From Psychromonas hadalis ATCC BAA-638 (GTDB taxonomy: Bacteria > Pseudomonadota > Gammaproteobacteria > Enterobacterales > Psychromonadaceae): DNA of 64,000 nucleotides. Position 1 is the first letter of the stretch, and every line of letters starts with the position of its first letter. The DNA lies in the NCBI RefSeq assembly GCF_000420245.1, contig NZ_ATUO01000001.1, positions 19,501 through 83,500 on the forward strand, read 5' to 3'. A program made the position numbers and the translations under genes. Below the pieces are notes generated by a model. It was not told the DNA's origin, did no database searches, and was given only the letters and a program-made list of their open reading frames with translations. Shown here piece by piece: positions 38,489-47,956 of this stretch.

Positions 38489-39490
38489 ATGATAACGAAA
38501 AACTTGCCACTTACTGACATCCACCGCCATCTTGATGGTAATATTCGAGTTCAAACTATATTAGATCTGGGGCAAAAATTTGCATTAGAGCTGCCCGCTT
38601 TTACGGTTGAATCGTTACGTCCTTTTGTACAAATTGTTGAAGCAGAGCCAAGTTTGCTTGCATTCTTATCTAAATTGGATTGGGGCGTGGCTGTGTTGGG
38701 TGATTTAGATGCGTGCCGTCGTGTGGCTTATGAAAATGTTGAAGATGCAAAAAATGCACAAATAGACTATGCAGAATTACGTTTCTCCCCTTATTACATG
38801 GCGATGAAACACAACCTACCGATTGCGGGTGTGGTTGAAGCGGTGGTAGATGGTGTACAAGCGGGTTGTCGTGATTTTAATATCAAAGCAAATATGATTG
38901 GTATTTTAAGCCGTACTTTCGGCCAACAAGCCTGCTCACAAGAGCTAGCAGGTTTACTTTCTCAAAAAGATAACTTAGTGGCGATCGATTTGGCGGGTGA
39001 TGAATTAGGCCAACCGGGTGAATTGTTTGTTAGCCACTTTAAACAGGTACGTGATGCGGGTTTGCAAGTCACCATACATGCTGGGGAAGCCGCAGGTGCG
39101 CAAAGTATGTGGCAAGCCATTAATGAGTTAGGCGCAGTGCGCATCGGGCATGGCGTAAAAGCAATTGAAGATAAAAAACTGATGGATTATTTAGTAGTGC
39201 ATAAAATTGGTATTGAATCTTGTATTACCTCGAACATTCAAACCAGTACCATTAGTGACATTAAAAATCATCCCATTAAAACCTTTTTAGAGCATGGTAT
39301 TTTAGCGTCTATCAATACTGACGATCCTGCCGTTGAAGGCATTGAATTACCTTATGAGTATGAGGTTGCAGCACCAAATGTAGGGTTAACACAAACGCAA
39401 ATTCGCCAAGCACAAATTAATGGCTTAGAAGTGGCTTTTTTATCAGAGCAAGAGAAACAGGCGTTACGTGAAATAGCAAAAAGCCGATAA
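38489..39490 (+). CDS. add: Adenosine deaminase
   Basis: A 333-aa purine salvage enzyme converting adenosine to inosine. Zinc ligands and catalytic residues are in [12 protein letters not shown], the HAGEA motif ([12 protein letters not shown]), RIGHGVKA and [13 protein letters not shown]. Length matches E. coli Add (333 aa). AAAGGA lies 8 bp before the ATG. A 400-bp non-coding stretch containing a TIR element follows. Confidence 0.95.
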   Translation: MITKNLPLTDIHRHLDGNIRVQTILDLGQKFALELPAFTVESLRPFVQIVEAEPSLLAFLSKLDWGVAVLGDLDACRRVAYENVEDAKNAQIDYAELRFSPYYMAMKHNLPIAGVVEAVVDGVQAGCRDFNIKANMIGILSRTFGQQACSQELAGLLSQKDNLVAIDLAGDELGQPGELFVSHFKQVRDAGLQVTIHAGEAAGAQSMWQAINELGAVRIGHGVKAIEDKKLMDYLVVHKIGIESCITSNIQTSTISDIKNHPIKTFLEHGILASINTDDPAVEGIELPYEYEVAAPNVGLTQTQIRQAQINGLEVAFLSEQEKQALREIAKSR

Positions 39491-39514
39491 TAGTTAAGTA
39501 TTTCCTTTTTTTGC

Positions 39515-39877
39515 CGATAAACGTTATATACCCGTTATCATTCAAGGTGCAAAATTCAGCAAGCTGTGAGGTGAACAGATTCTAGGCAGAAAGTTGAAGG
39601 TCTAACGGGTTCAATCGATGCTTTCTAACAACGAAGGTGTTTGCCTCAAAACTTGCCCTTCGGGTCGTCAGCTCGAAAACTAATTCAGCGTTGCAGTATT
39701 TGATAAGGACGAGCCATTAAAGAATGAAAGTCTTTTATTTCATTCTACCGGCAGAGGATTAACGTCTTTTTGTTAATCTCTCGTAAGGTCATCATACTAC
39801 GCCTTGCCTTAGTGTCCGAGCTGACGACTGAATAAAGCACTTTGATTGGTAACGGGTATCAACAAAGTATTTATCGG
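39515..39877. repeat. MITE-like element C, 363 bp
   Basis: The ends CCGATAAACGTTATATACCC and (inverted) CCGATAAATACTTTGTTGATACCC form imperfect terminal inverted repeats of about 35 bp, both leading into ACCCGTTA. Inside is a perfect 12-bp inverted pair, GTCGTCAGCTCG (39664-39675) and CGAGCTGACGAC (39817-39828), flanking a two-hairpin module (39714-39791). No transposase is encoded. It fills the gap between add and a small ORF whose ribosome site begins at its right edge. Confidence 0.75.
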
Positions 39878-39889
39878 TAGGAGAGGGTT

Positions 39890-40120
39890 ATGAGTCAACA
39901 TTTGATCACCCAATTTATCAATCGTAGTTATGTTTTTAAGCCTTTTAATGATGCCAAATTGGTTAACCATAAGCTTAAAAAGTATCAAGCGTCTAATCGG
40001 CACAATAACAGCTCTCCTGAAGATGTGGCAGAGAGCACTCATATTCTGCAAAAAATAAAAATCAAAGAAAAAAAAAGTGTAGAGGATGAACAAGGATCTA
40101 ACATAGATGTGATGGTTTGA
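39890..40120 (+). CDS. Possible small protein, 76 aa
   Basis: ATG at 39890 has GGAGAGG 4-6 bp upstream. The product is basic at first (SYVFKPFNDAKLVNHKLKKY) and Ser/Glu/Lys-rich and probably disordered afterwards. It overlaps the end of the convergent ygbA-like gene by 23 bp. I recognise no family. The good ribosome site is the main support; it could be a chance frame. Confidence 0.4.
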   Translation: MSQHLITQFINRSYVFKPFNDAKLVNHKLKKYQASNRHNNSSPEDVAESTHILQKIKIKEKKSVEDEQGSNIDVMV

Positions 40121-40481
40121 GTTTTCTTAAATGACGATTACTCTGTTGCATTGGCACTTCACTTGGCACGGCTCTTTTTTCTGCATGCAGGTGTTTAATA
40201 GCCAAAATAGGGTGGTGGATTAACATTCTTGGCCCAGCGTAACGCATAATGGTGCGCGCTTGCTCACGTTGCATGGGTTTGTAGCAATGGATAGGACATT
40301 TGTTACAGGTGGGTTTACTTTGACCGTAAGGACATCTATCTAACTTCTCATTCGCATATTCAAGAAACGCAGTACATTCTGCACACTCTCCCTGTTTTTT
40401 ATGAAATGTTTTACAATAGATTTTAACCATTGCTTTAATGGTTTTAAATTCAAGCCCAAGCAGAGAGGGTAGGTCAACCAT
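40098..40481 (-). CDS. ygbA: YgbA-like nitrous-oxide-stimulated promoter family protein
   Basis: A 127-aa cysteine-rich protein. The spacing MVKIYCKTFH, CAECTAFLEYANEKLDRCPYG, KPTCNKCPIHCYKP and IMRYAGPRMLIHHP matches YgbA_NO proteins, which are NsrR-regulated and respond to nitric oxide in enterics. The eight-plus conserved Cys suggest metal or Fe-S binding. I start at 40481 (MVDLPSLLG), 9 bp after AGGA; the longer frame to 40529 adds 16 residues overlapping the yoaA promoter region. No clear NsrR operator is visible. Confidence 0.82.
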   Translation of the reverse strand: MVDLPSLLGLEFKTIKAMVKIYCKTFHKKQGECAECTAFLEYANEKLDRCPYGQSKPTCNKCPIHCYKPMQREQARTIMRYAGPRMLIHHPILAIKHLHAEKRAVPSEVPMQQSNRHLRKLKPSHLC

Positions 40482-40555
40482 CAATTTTAATCCTATTAAA
40501 TTACATTTATTACAGTAGAATACAGGCAATTAATCCGTCATCAAGAGTAACCCGT

Positions 40556-42478
40556 TTGATCTCCTCTTTTTTTTCACCATCAGGTGCGTTAAGTCAAATA
40601 TTACCCCATTTTATTGCCCGTGATGCACAGGTTGAGATGGCAGAAGCGGTTGCGTCGGTGATTAAAAGTAAACAACCGTTAGTGGTGGAAGCTGAAACGG
40701 GGACGGGTAAAACTTTTGCATATTTAGCACCTGCGTTGCTCTCCTTTAATAAAGCGGATAGTTCAAAAATCATCATATCCACGGGCAGTAAAGCGCTGCA
40801 AGAACAACTCTATATTAAAGACTTACCGTTGCTGATAAAAGCAACCGAATTTACCGGCACGGTAACGCTACTTAAAGGGCGCAGTAACTATCTGTGTAAT
40901 GAACGTTTAAGCCGTTTTATGTTAGAGAGCAAACATAAAGAGAAAGCGTTACAGATTGAGTTAGTAAAGATAAAAAACTGGTCACTTTCAACGAAAACAG
41001 GTGATATTGCTGAAATTGAAAATTTAGCTGAAGATGCCTTTATTATCCCTGCCATTACCAGTAACAACGATAACTGTTTAGGCCGAGAGTGCCCCAGTTT
41101 CGATGATTGTTTTATTGTTAAAGCACGTAAAAAAGCGATGGATGCAGATTTGGTGGTGATCAATCATCATCTGTTTTTTGCCGACTTAGCGGTGAAAGAG
41201 ACTGGATTTGGTGAGTTAATTCCTGAAGCGGGTACCTATATTTTTGATGAAGCGCATCAACTGCCCGATATTGCCAGTCTCTATTTTGGTGAATCGTTGT
41301 CAAGCAAGCAGTTAATTGAGCTCGCTAAAGATATCGATTTTGTCTATCGCACTGAGCTACGTGAAGCAAAACAGATATCAAAAGCTGCAGAGCAACTGCG
41401 TATTGCTGCGCTGGATTTTCGTTTAGCTTTTGCGATAGATAAAGGTACTGGCAGTTGGCGAGAAAAGTCACGAGAGCGTGTGATGCAATTACATGCACAA
41501 CGTTTAGTGCAGGTGATGCATTTTTTAAATGATGTATTGATTGAACGACTCGGAAAAAGTGAGGTATTAGATCACTGTTTTGAGCGTTTAAATCAATTTA
41601 CCTTGCTGTTTAAAAAATTAAATGATGTTAATGAAAGTGGCTTTAGTTATTGGTTTGATTGCACAAGGCAGCACTTCTCGCTCAATATTACCCCTTTAAG
41701 TGTTGCAGATCGCTTTCAATTAGAATGTCAGAAGAAACAGGCCGCTTGGATATTTACCTCGGCAACACTCTCGGTAAAAGGTAAATTTAACCATTTTACT
41801 GAATTGTTAGGGTTGCAAGATAGCCAATGTTTACAGCTTAATAGCCCCTTTGATTACGCCACCCAAACGTTGTTTGTAGTACCGCGTTTATTACCAGAGC
41901 CGGGAACCCCTGGACTTGCCAGTAAACTGGTCGAAACGCTTGCGCCTGTTATTCGTGCCAGTAAAGGTCGTTGCTTCTTTTTATGCACTAGCCATGCAAT
42001 GATGAATCAGCTTGCGACGGGGTTTCGGCAAACACTGACCATGCCTGTTTTGTTGCAGGGTGAAAAAAGTAAACAAGCATTGCTTGATGAATTTATTGAA
42101 CATGGTAATGCCTTGCTGGTGGCAACGGGCAGTTTTTGGGAAGGGGTCGATGTACGAGGGCAAGCGCTTTCTTGTGTCATTATTGATAAAATTCCCTTTA
42201 GTTCTCCCGAAGAACCATTGCTTAAAGCACGCATTGAAGATGCTATGTTAAAAGGCAAAGATCCCTTTTTTGATGTGCAGCTACCCCAAGCGGTGATCAC
42301 CTTTAAACAGGGTATCGGACGTTTGATTCGTGCAGAGCAAGACAGGGGAGTACTGATTGTTTGTGATAATCGTTTAGTAACACGTAAATATGGTAATCTT
42401 TTCTTGAATAGTTTACCGTGCATGCCACGCACTCGCTCATTAGAGAATGCGATCACTTTCTTGAAAAATATTGATTAA
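40556..42478 (+). CDS. yoaA: YoaA/DinG-family ATP-dependent DNA helicase
   Basis: A 640-aa XPD-like superfamily 2 helicase. Walker A VVEAETGTGKTFAYLAP, the DEAH box FDEAHQLPD, and motifs FTSATLSV, SFWEGVDVRG and QGIGRLIRAEQDRG are all present. Four cysteines (GRSNYLCNERL, NNDNCLGRECPSFDDCF) form the Fe-S cluster site. The sequence aligns along its length with E. coli YoaA, including the ending LPCMPRTRSLENAITFL. The start appears to be TTG (40556-40558); no ATG lies in frame upstream. tsaB follows 11 bp later. Confidence 0.93.
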   Translation: MISSFFSPSGALSQILPHFIARDAQVEMAEAVASVIKSKQPLVVEAETGTGKTFAYLAPALLSFNKADSSKIIISTGSKALQEQLYIKDLPLLIKATEFTGTVTLLKGRSNYLCNERLSRFMLESKHKEKALQIELVKIKNWSLSTKTGDIAEIENLAEDAFIIPAITSNNDNCLGRECPSFDDCFIVKARKKAMDADLVVINHHLFFADLAVKETGFGELIPEAGTYIFDEAHQLPDIASLYFGESLSSKQLIELAKDIDFVYRTELREAKQISKAAEQLRIAALDFRLAFAIDKGTGSWREKSRERVMQLHAQRLVQVMHFLNDVLIERLGKSEVLDHCFERLNQFTLLFKKLNDVNESGFSYWFDCTRQHFSLNITPLSVADRFQLECQKKQAAWIFTSATLSVKGKFNHFTELLGLQDSQCLQLNSPFDYATQTLFVVPRLLPEPGTPGLASKLVETLAPVIRASKGRCFFLCTSHAMMNQLATGFRQTLTMPVLLQGEKSKQALLDEFIEHGNALLVATGSFWEGVDVRGQALSCVIIDKIPFSSPEEPLLKARIEDAMLKGKDPFFDVQLPQAVITFKQGIGRLIRAEQDRGVLIVCDNRLVTRKYGNLFLNSLPCMPRTRSLENAITFLKNID

Positions 42479-42489
42479 CAGGTTTTTAA

Positions 42490-43224
42490 ATGTCTACAAA
42501 ATTAAACATATTATGTGTTGATACATCAACGGAAGCTTGCTCTGTTGCTGTGTTACAGCACTCAGATACTGAGCAAGTTATCAGCGAACAATTTATGTTA
42601 GCCCCGCGTGAGCACACCACTAAAATTTTGCCTACGGTTGAAGCGGTGTTAGCAGATGCGGGCGTGGCACTCAGTGATATTGATATTGTTGCTTACGGGC
42701 GAGGCCCGGGTAGTTTTACGGGAGTGCGTATTGGCATCAGTATTGCACAAGGTTTAGCCTTCGGCATCGAAAAATCGATGGTAGGTGTATCAACACTACA
42801 AGCGATGGCGCAGCAAGCGTATAAAACAGAGCAAGTATCAGATGTTTATGCTGCTATTGATGCACGAATGGGTGAAATTTATTTTGCACACTACCAGTTA
42901 GCTGGCGAGTTAATGACACTGGTAAATGAAGAGGTGGTGATAAAACCAGCGTTGCTTTTAGCATCTGAGTTAACGGTTGTTGAAAATGCAGCGTTAGTAG
43001 GCAGTGGATGGGGCGCATATCCTGAACTTTTAGACTACTTTTATGAAGAGCGTAATGAAGGGCGCAATAGTGCACGTTTGTTAGATATTGAGTTCCCGTC
43101 AGCAACGTATATGCTTGAGCAAGTGATCAATGATGTAAAACAGGGGTTAACCGTATTACCAGAGCATGCTAGGCCTGTCTATTTACGAGATAAAGTAACA
43201 TGGAAAAAACTACCGGGACGGTAA
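42490..43224 (+). CDS. tsaB: tRNA threonylcarbamoyladenosine biosynthesis protein TsaB
   Basis: A 244-aa ASKHA-fold protein that partners TsaD and TsaE to make t6A37 in ANN-decoding tRNAs. It starts MSTKLNILCVDTSTEACSVA and contains YGRGPGSFTGVRIGISIAQGLAF, the defining YeaZ motif, and YAAIDARMGEIYFA. Adjacent to yoaA as in enterics. It ends right at the start of a repeat element. Confidence 0.95.
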   Translation: MSTKLNILCVDTSTEACSVAVLQHSDTEQVISEQFMLAPREHTTKILPTVEAVLADAGVALSDIDIVAYGRGPGSFTGVRIGISIAQGLAFGIEKSMVGVSTLQAMAQQAYKTEQVSDVYAAIDARMGEIYFAHYQLAGELMTLVNEEVVIKPALLLASELTVVENAALVGSGWGAYPELLDYFYEERNEGRNSARLLDIEFPSATYMLEQVINDVKQGLTVLPEHARPVYLRDKVTWKKLPGR

Positions 43225-43353
43225 ACACTCAGGCCGTTGCCATTTAAGCTTATGTCATCGTTGAAAAATGCTCATTTAGAGGATTAAACCGCACTTTTTG
43301 CCTTGACCTAAGCATAAATGGCTTAGCCCGGAACATTTACACTATTTTTTAGG
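43221..43353. repeat. Small intergenic repeat, copy R1 (degenerate)
   Basis: About 130 bp that aligns with 60859-61020: shared blocks CACTCAGG-CGTTGC-ATTTAAG, TGAAAAATGCTCATTTA, TTGCCTTGA-CTAAGCATAAATGGCTTAGCCC and CATTTACA. The hairpin CTAAGC-ATAAATG-GCTTAG is kept. The right terminal repeat seen in the other copy is absent, so R1 looks truncated. It overlaps the last bases of tsaB, including the stop. Confidence 0.7.
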
Positions 43354-43404
43354 GATATAATAAATTGTCTATGTTTATTACTTAAAAACACAATTGGAAA
43401 ATAG

Positions 43405-43704
43405 ATGGCAATTGTAAATAACAGCACATTTGTAACAAAACCACTTAACACAGTGAAGAGTACGACAGCGAAAAATGTCAGCTCTGCCAATGTGAGTGAA
43501 GTTGTACCTGTTGCTAAAAAAGCAAAGGCTGAGCAGTTTTCCATGATGCTTTCTGAAAAACAGAAAGACACTTTGCATCAAAGTCTCGGATATGACCAGC
43601 CAAGCTCAAAACAACTTGGTGCAGTGCATGCTTATATGCAAGTTGCAGCTCAAGAGAAGCGTGAAGCCATTATGCAAAGTATGAGCTTTCATTTTGTGGT
43701 TTAA
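43405..43704 (+). CDS. Conserved hypothetical protein, 99 aa
   Basis: An N-terminal low-complexity Ser/Thr/Val-rich part (about 1-40) precedes a short helical domain: SEKQKDTLHQSLGYDQPSSK and AVHAYMQVAAQEKREAIMQS. Vibrio and Shewanella have similar small proteins with this C-terminal helical module, often mis-annotated. Function is unknown. No signal or membrane segment. It is transcribed toward a secreted-protein gene 30 bp downstream. Confidence 0.65.
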   Translation: MAIVNNSTFVTKPLNTVKSTTAKNVSSANVSEVVPVAKKAKAEQFSMMLSEKQKDTLHQSLGYDQPSSKQLGAVHAYMQVAAQEKREAIMQSMSFHFVV

Positions 43705-43734
43705 TTATTATCTTTAATTCGATAGGTCAGTTAC

Positions 43735-44520
43735 ATGTTTCGTACTCTTTTTGTATTATTATTTTCTCTCTCTAGTTTTCCCCTGTTCAGTGCTCCCTAT
43801 AACGTCAATTTAAGCCCCTTACAAGCAGAGCAACTCGGTTTATTGATCTGGAAAAATGAGGGAAAACAAAAAATTCAACACTTGACGACTTGGAATCGTG
43901 GTGAAGACTTCCCTTCACTCGGACTTGGGCATTTTATCTGGTATCCAACCACGAAAAAAGGCCCCTTCAAAGAGCAGTTTCCGCAGTTAATTCAATTTAT
44001 GTCAAAACAGGGTGTTGAACTACCTCAATGGCTAATTGACGCAGAGGTTGCACCATGGAAATCACGTGAACAATTTTATGCCCAATTTGATAAACCACCA
44101 TTAACTCAGCTACGCAGGTTATTGAGTGAGCAATTAGCATTACAAGTGCGCTTTATTATTTTACGTTTAGAAAATGCGATTCCTCATATTATTGAAAGCA
44201 GTCGCCTTGCAGAGCAAAAAATAATTACCAGAAATCTACAACAATTAGCAACGCCAGAGGGGATCTTTACGCTACTTGATTATGTGAATTTTAAAGGAGA
44301 GGGGATCAATGAAAAAGAGCGTTACCAAGGAGAAGGTTGGGGGCTTAAGCAGGTTTTATTAGCGATGCCAGCGCATTATGAAAATCCACTGCGTAGTTTT
44401 GGCTTAGCTGCTGATGAGATGTTAACGCGCCGTGTTAAAAATGCCCCAAGAGATGAGTTTCGCTGGTTAAAAGGGTGGCGAGCACGCGTACATAGTTACC
44501 AGAATCTAAACTTAAAATAA
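43735..44520 (+). CDS. Secreted conserved hypothetical protein, 261 aa
   Basis: A signal peptide (MFRTLFVLLFSLSSFPLFSA, cleavage near residue 20) leads a soluble domain with IWKNEGKQKIQHLTTWNRGE and FPSLGLGHFIWYPTTKKGPF. This conserved block, with paired Glu/Trp/His residues and the ending LKGWRARVHSYQNL, recurs in uncharacterised periplasmic proteins of several bacterial phyla. The Glu-then-SLGxGHF layout recalls lysozyme-like folds but I cannot confirm it. Function unknown. Confidence 0.75.
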   Translation: MFRTLFVLLFSLSSFPLFSAPYNVNLSPLQAEQLGLLIWKNEGKQKIQHLTTWNRGEDFPSLGLGHFIWYPTTKKGPFKEQFPQLIQFMSKQGVELPQWLIDAEVAPWKSREQFYAQFDKPPLTQLRRLLSEQLALQVRFIILRLENAIPHIIESSRLAEQKIITRNLQQLATPEGIFTLLDYVNFKGEGINEKERYQGEGWGLKQVLLAMPAHYENPLRSFGLAADEMLTRRVKNAPRDEFRWLKGWRARVHSYQNLNLK

Positions 44521-44592
44521 CTGATCCATTTTATGGATTTATCGGTACAATAGTCACATCATTTATCTCATTTATTTTAAAGGACATTATTT

Positions 44593-45603
44593 ATGTTTTA
44601 TCGCATTATGCGTAGTTTTTTATTCCTACTCAATCCAGAAAAAGCCCATGATCTCTCGATTAAGCAACTTAAAATGACCCATGGTACGGTATTAGATCTT
44701 TTCTACCGTCAAAAAGTACAGCAACGTCCAGTAACTGTAATGGGGCTTACCTTTCCAAACTCATTAGGACTTGCCGCTGGCCTTGATAAAAATGGTGAGT
44801 GTATCGATGCTTTTGGTGCAATGGGATTTGGTCATATTGAAATTGGCACTGTTACACCAGTAGGACAACCGGGTAATGAATCACCACGCATATTTCGTGT
44901 TTTAGAGTCAGAAGGTATTATCAATCGCATGGGGTTTAATAACCTCGGTGTTGATAATCTAATTAACAATGTTAAAGAGAGTAACTTCAAAGGTATTATC
45001 GGTATTAATATTGGTAAAAATTTTGCAACACCTGTTGAAGATGGAAAAAATGATTACCTTTTATGTATGGATAAAGTTTATAACCATGCGGGTTATATTG
45101 CCGTTAATATCTCTTCGCCCAATACGCCCGGATTACGCTCATTGCAATATGGTGAGGCGTTAGATGACCTATTATCGTCACTGAAAATACGTCAAGCAGA
45201 GTTACATAAAAAACATGATAAATATGTGCCTATTGCACTTAAAGTTGCGCCCGATTTAAGTGATGAAGAGATAGAGTCCATTGCTAAGTCACTGCTTAAA
45301 TATAAAGTTGATGGGTTGATAGCAACCAATACCACCTTAGATCGTGAAATGATCAAAGGTATGTCACATGCAAGCGAAGCGGGTGGTTTAAGTGGTCGTC
45401 CATTGCAGAGTAAAAGTACACTGGTGATTAAAAAGTTTGCTTCACATCTTAAAGGTGAAATTCCAATTATTGGTGTGGGTGGAATTGATAGCGTGATCGC
45501 GGCAAAAGAGAAGATAGATGCAGGCGCAAGCTTGGTACAGATCTACAGTGGTTTTATCTATCAAGGCCCACCACTCGTCAAGCAAATTGTAAACAATATT
45601 TGA
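44593..45603 (+). CDS. pyrD: Dihydroorotate dehydrogenase (quinone), class 2
   Basis: A 336-aa membrane-associated FMN enzyme of pyrimidine synthesis, donating electrons to quinone. The N-terminal amphipathic extension ([20 protein letters not shown]) is the quinone-tunnel domain that marks class 2. FMN and catalytic motifs include [34 protein letters not shown] (catalytic Ser) and [15 protein letters not shown] precedes the ATG. zapC follows, as in E. coli. Confidence 0.97.
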   Translation: MFYRIMRSFLFLLNPEKAHDLSIKQLKMTHGTVLDLFYRQKVQQRPVTVMGLTFPNSLGLAAGLDKNGECIDAFGAMGFGHIEIGTVTPVGQPGNESPRIFRVLESEGIINRMGFNNLGVDNLINNVKESNFKGIIGINIGKNFATPVEDGKNDYLLCMDKVYNHAGYIAVNISSPNTPGLRSLQYGEALDDLLSSLKIRQAELHKKHDKYVPIALKVAPDLSDEEIESIAKSLLKYKVDGLIATNTTLDREMIKGMSHASEAGGLSGRPLQSKSTLVIKKFASHLKGEIPIIGVGGIDSVIAAKEKIDAGASLVQIYSGFIYQGPPLVKQIVNNI

Positions 45604-45659
45604 TTAAAATATAAACAAGGTTTATTATTTTAGATCTTCTAATTAACGTCGGGTGAAAT

Positions 45660-46214
45660 ATGGATTTTAGTCCAAAGTCCAATTGGCAATGGGTTTTCGA
45701 TAAACAAAGAGCCCTATTAACACTGCAAATGGGGGATTATCTTATCGATATCTCCTATAAAAGTAATATGCTGGTGTTACCTGACGATAAACCTATTCCC
45801 TTTACTGTTGATGATGTTGCTCGTTATATGCAACTTTTTGAAAGTCTTGCCTTTAAAGAGTACGAAGCAGCGTTTTCCTGCAACATTATATTACATATTT
45901 TAGCCATTGAACTGTTTCATAAACCTATCATGCCTAAAAGTTGGTTATTTACTAATAATAGTTCCCCCGTAGAGAGCGCTCTTGACCTTATGGCACATGT
46001 GAGCTTAACGGCAAAGAGCAGTAATGAATCGGCACATTACCTGGTATTAGAAGATGAAAAAGAGTTTGTTTTATGTATGTTAATGGATCAAGTTCATCAA
46101 TTAACCCCTCGGAAATTTCTTAAACAATTTCAAATAATCAAGGTGACATCAGGTAAATTGAGTTTGATAAAAACAGCCGATGAAAATAACGGGTATTCTT
46201 TTCAAATTGCTTGA
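45660..46214 (+). CDS. zapC: Cell division protein ZapC
   Basis: A 184-aa soluble protein of the ZapC (DUF1379) family, which bundles FtsZ filaments at the Z-ring. It starts MDFSPKSNWQWVFDKQRALL and contains FTVDDVARYMQLFE and PIMPKSWLF, matching E. coli ZapC (180 aa). The position directly after pyrD is conserved in enterics and supports the call. Confidence 0.88.
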   Translation: MDFSPKSNWQWVFDKQRALLTLQMGDYLIDISYKSNMLVLPDDKPIPFTVDDVARYMQLFESLAFKEYEAAFSCNIILHILAIELFHKPIMPKSWLFTNNSSPVESALDLMAHVSLTAKSSNESAHYLVLEDEKEFVLCMLMDQVHQLTPRKFLKQFQIIKVTSGKLSLIKTADENNGYSFQIA

Positions 46215-46439
46215 GGTCTCATTTAAAACTATTAACACTGCTGTAACAAATGCCACTCTGTGCGCATAAAAAATCACTTTAAACTCTGTATTTGAGTATT
46301 AATTCACTTTTGTTGTGTTTTTAGTCGTTTTGTGATTTTTTGTTTGTCATTTATTGGTAAATATACCATTCCCATATCCTTGAATTAATATCTTAAACTC
46401 TCTATAAAGAAGCATATTTTCTTAATTTAAAGGTTTTAA

Positions 46440-47825
46440 ATGAATACTGAAACTCACGTTTCCAATCGTTGGTCAAATAAATACGCATATATTTTAGCTG
46501 CGACAGGTGCAGCTGTTGGCTTAGGTAACTTGTGGAAATTTCCTTACATTATGGGTGAGAATGGGGGTGGTGCTTTTGTATTAGTTTATATGCTTTGTAT
46601 TCTGTTTATTGGTATCCCTGTGATGATGGCAGAAGTTGCCATTGGTAAGCGTGGGCGCTCTACAGCTGCGAATGCGGCCGCTATGGTATCAACCGAATCG
46701 GGTCACTCTTCACATTGGTCAATTATTGGTTCAATGGGGGTATTAGCCGGTTTCCTTATTTTAAGTTTCTATGTTGTTATTGCTGGTTGGGCAGTAGCTT
46801 ACGTATTTTATGCCGGTACGGGTGAATTTAGTGCTGCAGCCGCTAACCCTGCAACTAATGCAGAAGCGATTGGTGCATTATTTGGTAACCTAGTAAGCAG
46901 TGTGCCAAATTTACTTATCTATACCACCATCATTGTTGCTTCTGTTGTTTACGTTCTCTCTAAAGGGGTAAAAGACGGTCTGGAAACAGCGGTCACTTAC
47001 TTGATGCCGGCTATGTTTTTCTTGCTAGTGGGTATTATGATCTACTCATCAATTGTCGGTGACTTCGCCGCTGCATTTGATTTTATGTTCACTATCGATT
47101 TCTCTAAATTAACCATTGAAGGTGTACTGGTTGCACTCGGTCATGCTTTCTTCACGTTAAGTTTAGCGTCAGGTATCATGATGGTTTACGGTGCTTACCT
47201 GCCTGAAGGTGTATCCATTGCTAAAACCTCTATCATGATCGCCTTTGCCGATACGCTTGTTGCACTGATTGCAGGTCTTGCTATCTATCCAATCGTATTT
47301 GCACACGGTTTAGAGCCAAGTGCGGGTCCTGGTTTATTGTTCCAAGCGCTACCAATTGCGTTTGGTTCAATGCCAATGGGCGATGTGGTAGGGACATTGT
47401 TCTTTGTGATGGTAGTTTTTGCAGCCTTTACTTCTGCGATTGCACTGCTTGAGCCAGCTGCTGCTTATTTAGTCGAGCGCCAAGGGTTAACCCGAGGTAA
47501 AGCAGCTATCGTAGCGGGTGTTGCAATTTGGCTATTAAGCTTATTAACTATCTTTTCACTGTCAGGTGCAGAGTGGACATTGTTACCATTTATGGGTGAT
47601 GGTAAAACTATCTTTGATGGTTTAGATTATTTAACGGCTAATATCTTATTACCGTTAGGTGGTTTGTTAATTTCAGTGTTTGTGGGTTGGTTTATGAAAG
47701 ATGAATTTGTAAAAGAGGAGTTTAATCTTTCTGATGGTCAGCATAAATTTGTAATGTTCCTATTACGCTTTGTTGCACCCATTGCGATTATCTTTGTATT
47801 TATCAATGCAATTGGTTTGTTTTAA
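46440..47825 (+). CDS. Sodium-dependent transporter of the NSS (SNF) family
   Basis: A 461-aa LeuT-fold symporter with 11-12 helices. The TM1 motif GAAVGLGNLWKFPYIMGENGGGAF contains the sodium and substrate loop, and LSLASGIMMVYGAYLPEG lies in TM6-7. It probably imports an amino acid or amine with Na+. Bacterial members of this length often lack a proven substrate. No operon partner; a 225-bp gap upstream holds its promoter region, with no obvious operator. Confidence 0.92.
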   Translation: MNTETHVSNRWSNKYAYILAATGAAVGLGNLWKFPYIMGENGGGAFVLVYMLCILFIGIPVMMAEVAIGKRGRSTAANAAAMVSTESGHSSHWSIIGSMGVLAGFLILSFYVVIAGWAVAYVFYAGTGEFSAAAANPATNAEAIGALFGNLVSSVPNLLIYTTIIVASVVYVLSKGVKDGLETAVTYLMPAMFFLLVGIMIYSSIVGDFAAAFDFMFTIDFSKLTIEGVLVALGHAFFTLSLASGIMMVYGAYLPEGVSIAKTSIMIAFADTLVALIAGLAIYPIVFAHGLEPSAGPGLLFQALPIAFGSMPMGDVVGTLFFVMVVFAAFTSAIALLEPAAAYLVERQGLTRGKAAIVAGVAIWLLSLLTIFSLSGAEWTLLPFMGDGKTIFDGLDYLTANILLPLGGLLISVFVGWFMKDEFVKEEFNLSDGQHKFVMFLLRFVAPIAIIFVFINAIGLF

Positions 47826-47850
47826 AATAAACTGATTTGCTAATTTCAAC

Positions 47851-47880
47851 ACCGCTTGGCGAAAGTTAAGCGGTTTTTTT
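47851..47880 (+). terminator. Rho-independent terminator after the NSS transporter
   Basis: ACCGCTT and AAGCGGT form a 7-bp stem with a 10-base loop followed by seven T residues, 26 bp after the stop. Confidence 0.85.
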
Positions 47881-47910
47881 ATGTCTGTATTTCCCCGTAT
47901 ATCAGGCATA

Positions 47911-47937
47911 AAAAAAGCAACTATTTGAGTTGCTTTT
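47911..47937 (-). terminator. Rho-independent terminator after rlmG
   Basis: AAAAGCAACT and AGTTGCTTTT pair around an ATTTG loop. The run of A residues on the left reads as a T-run for the minus-strand rlmG, 20 bp after its stop; it could act in both directions. Confidence 0.85.
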
Positions 47938-47956
47938 CTGTCTTAGAGCAGGAAAA

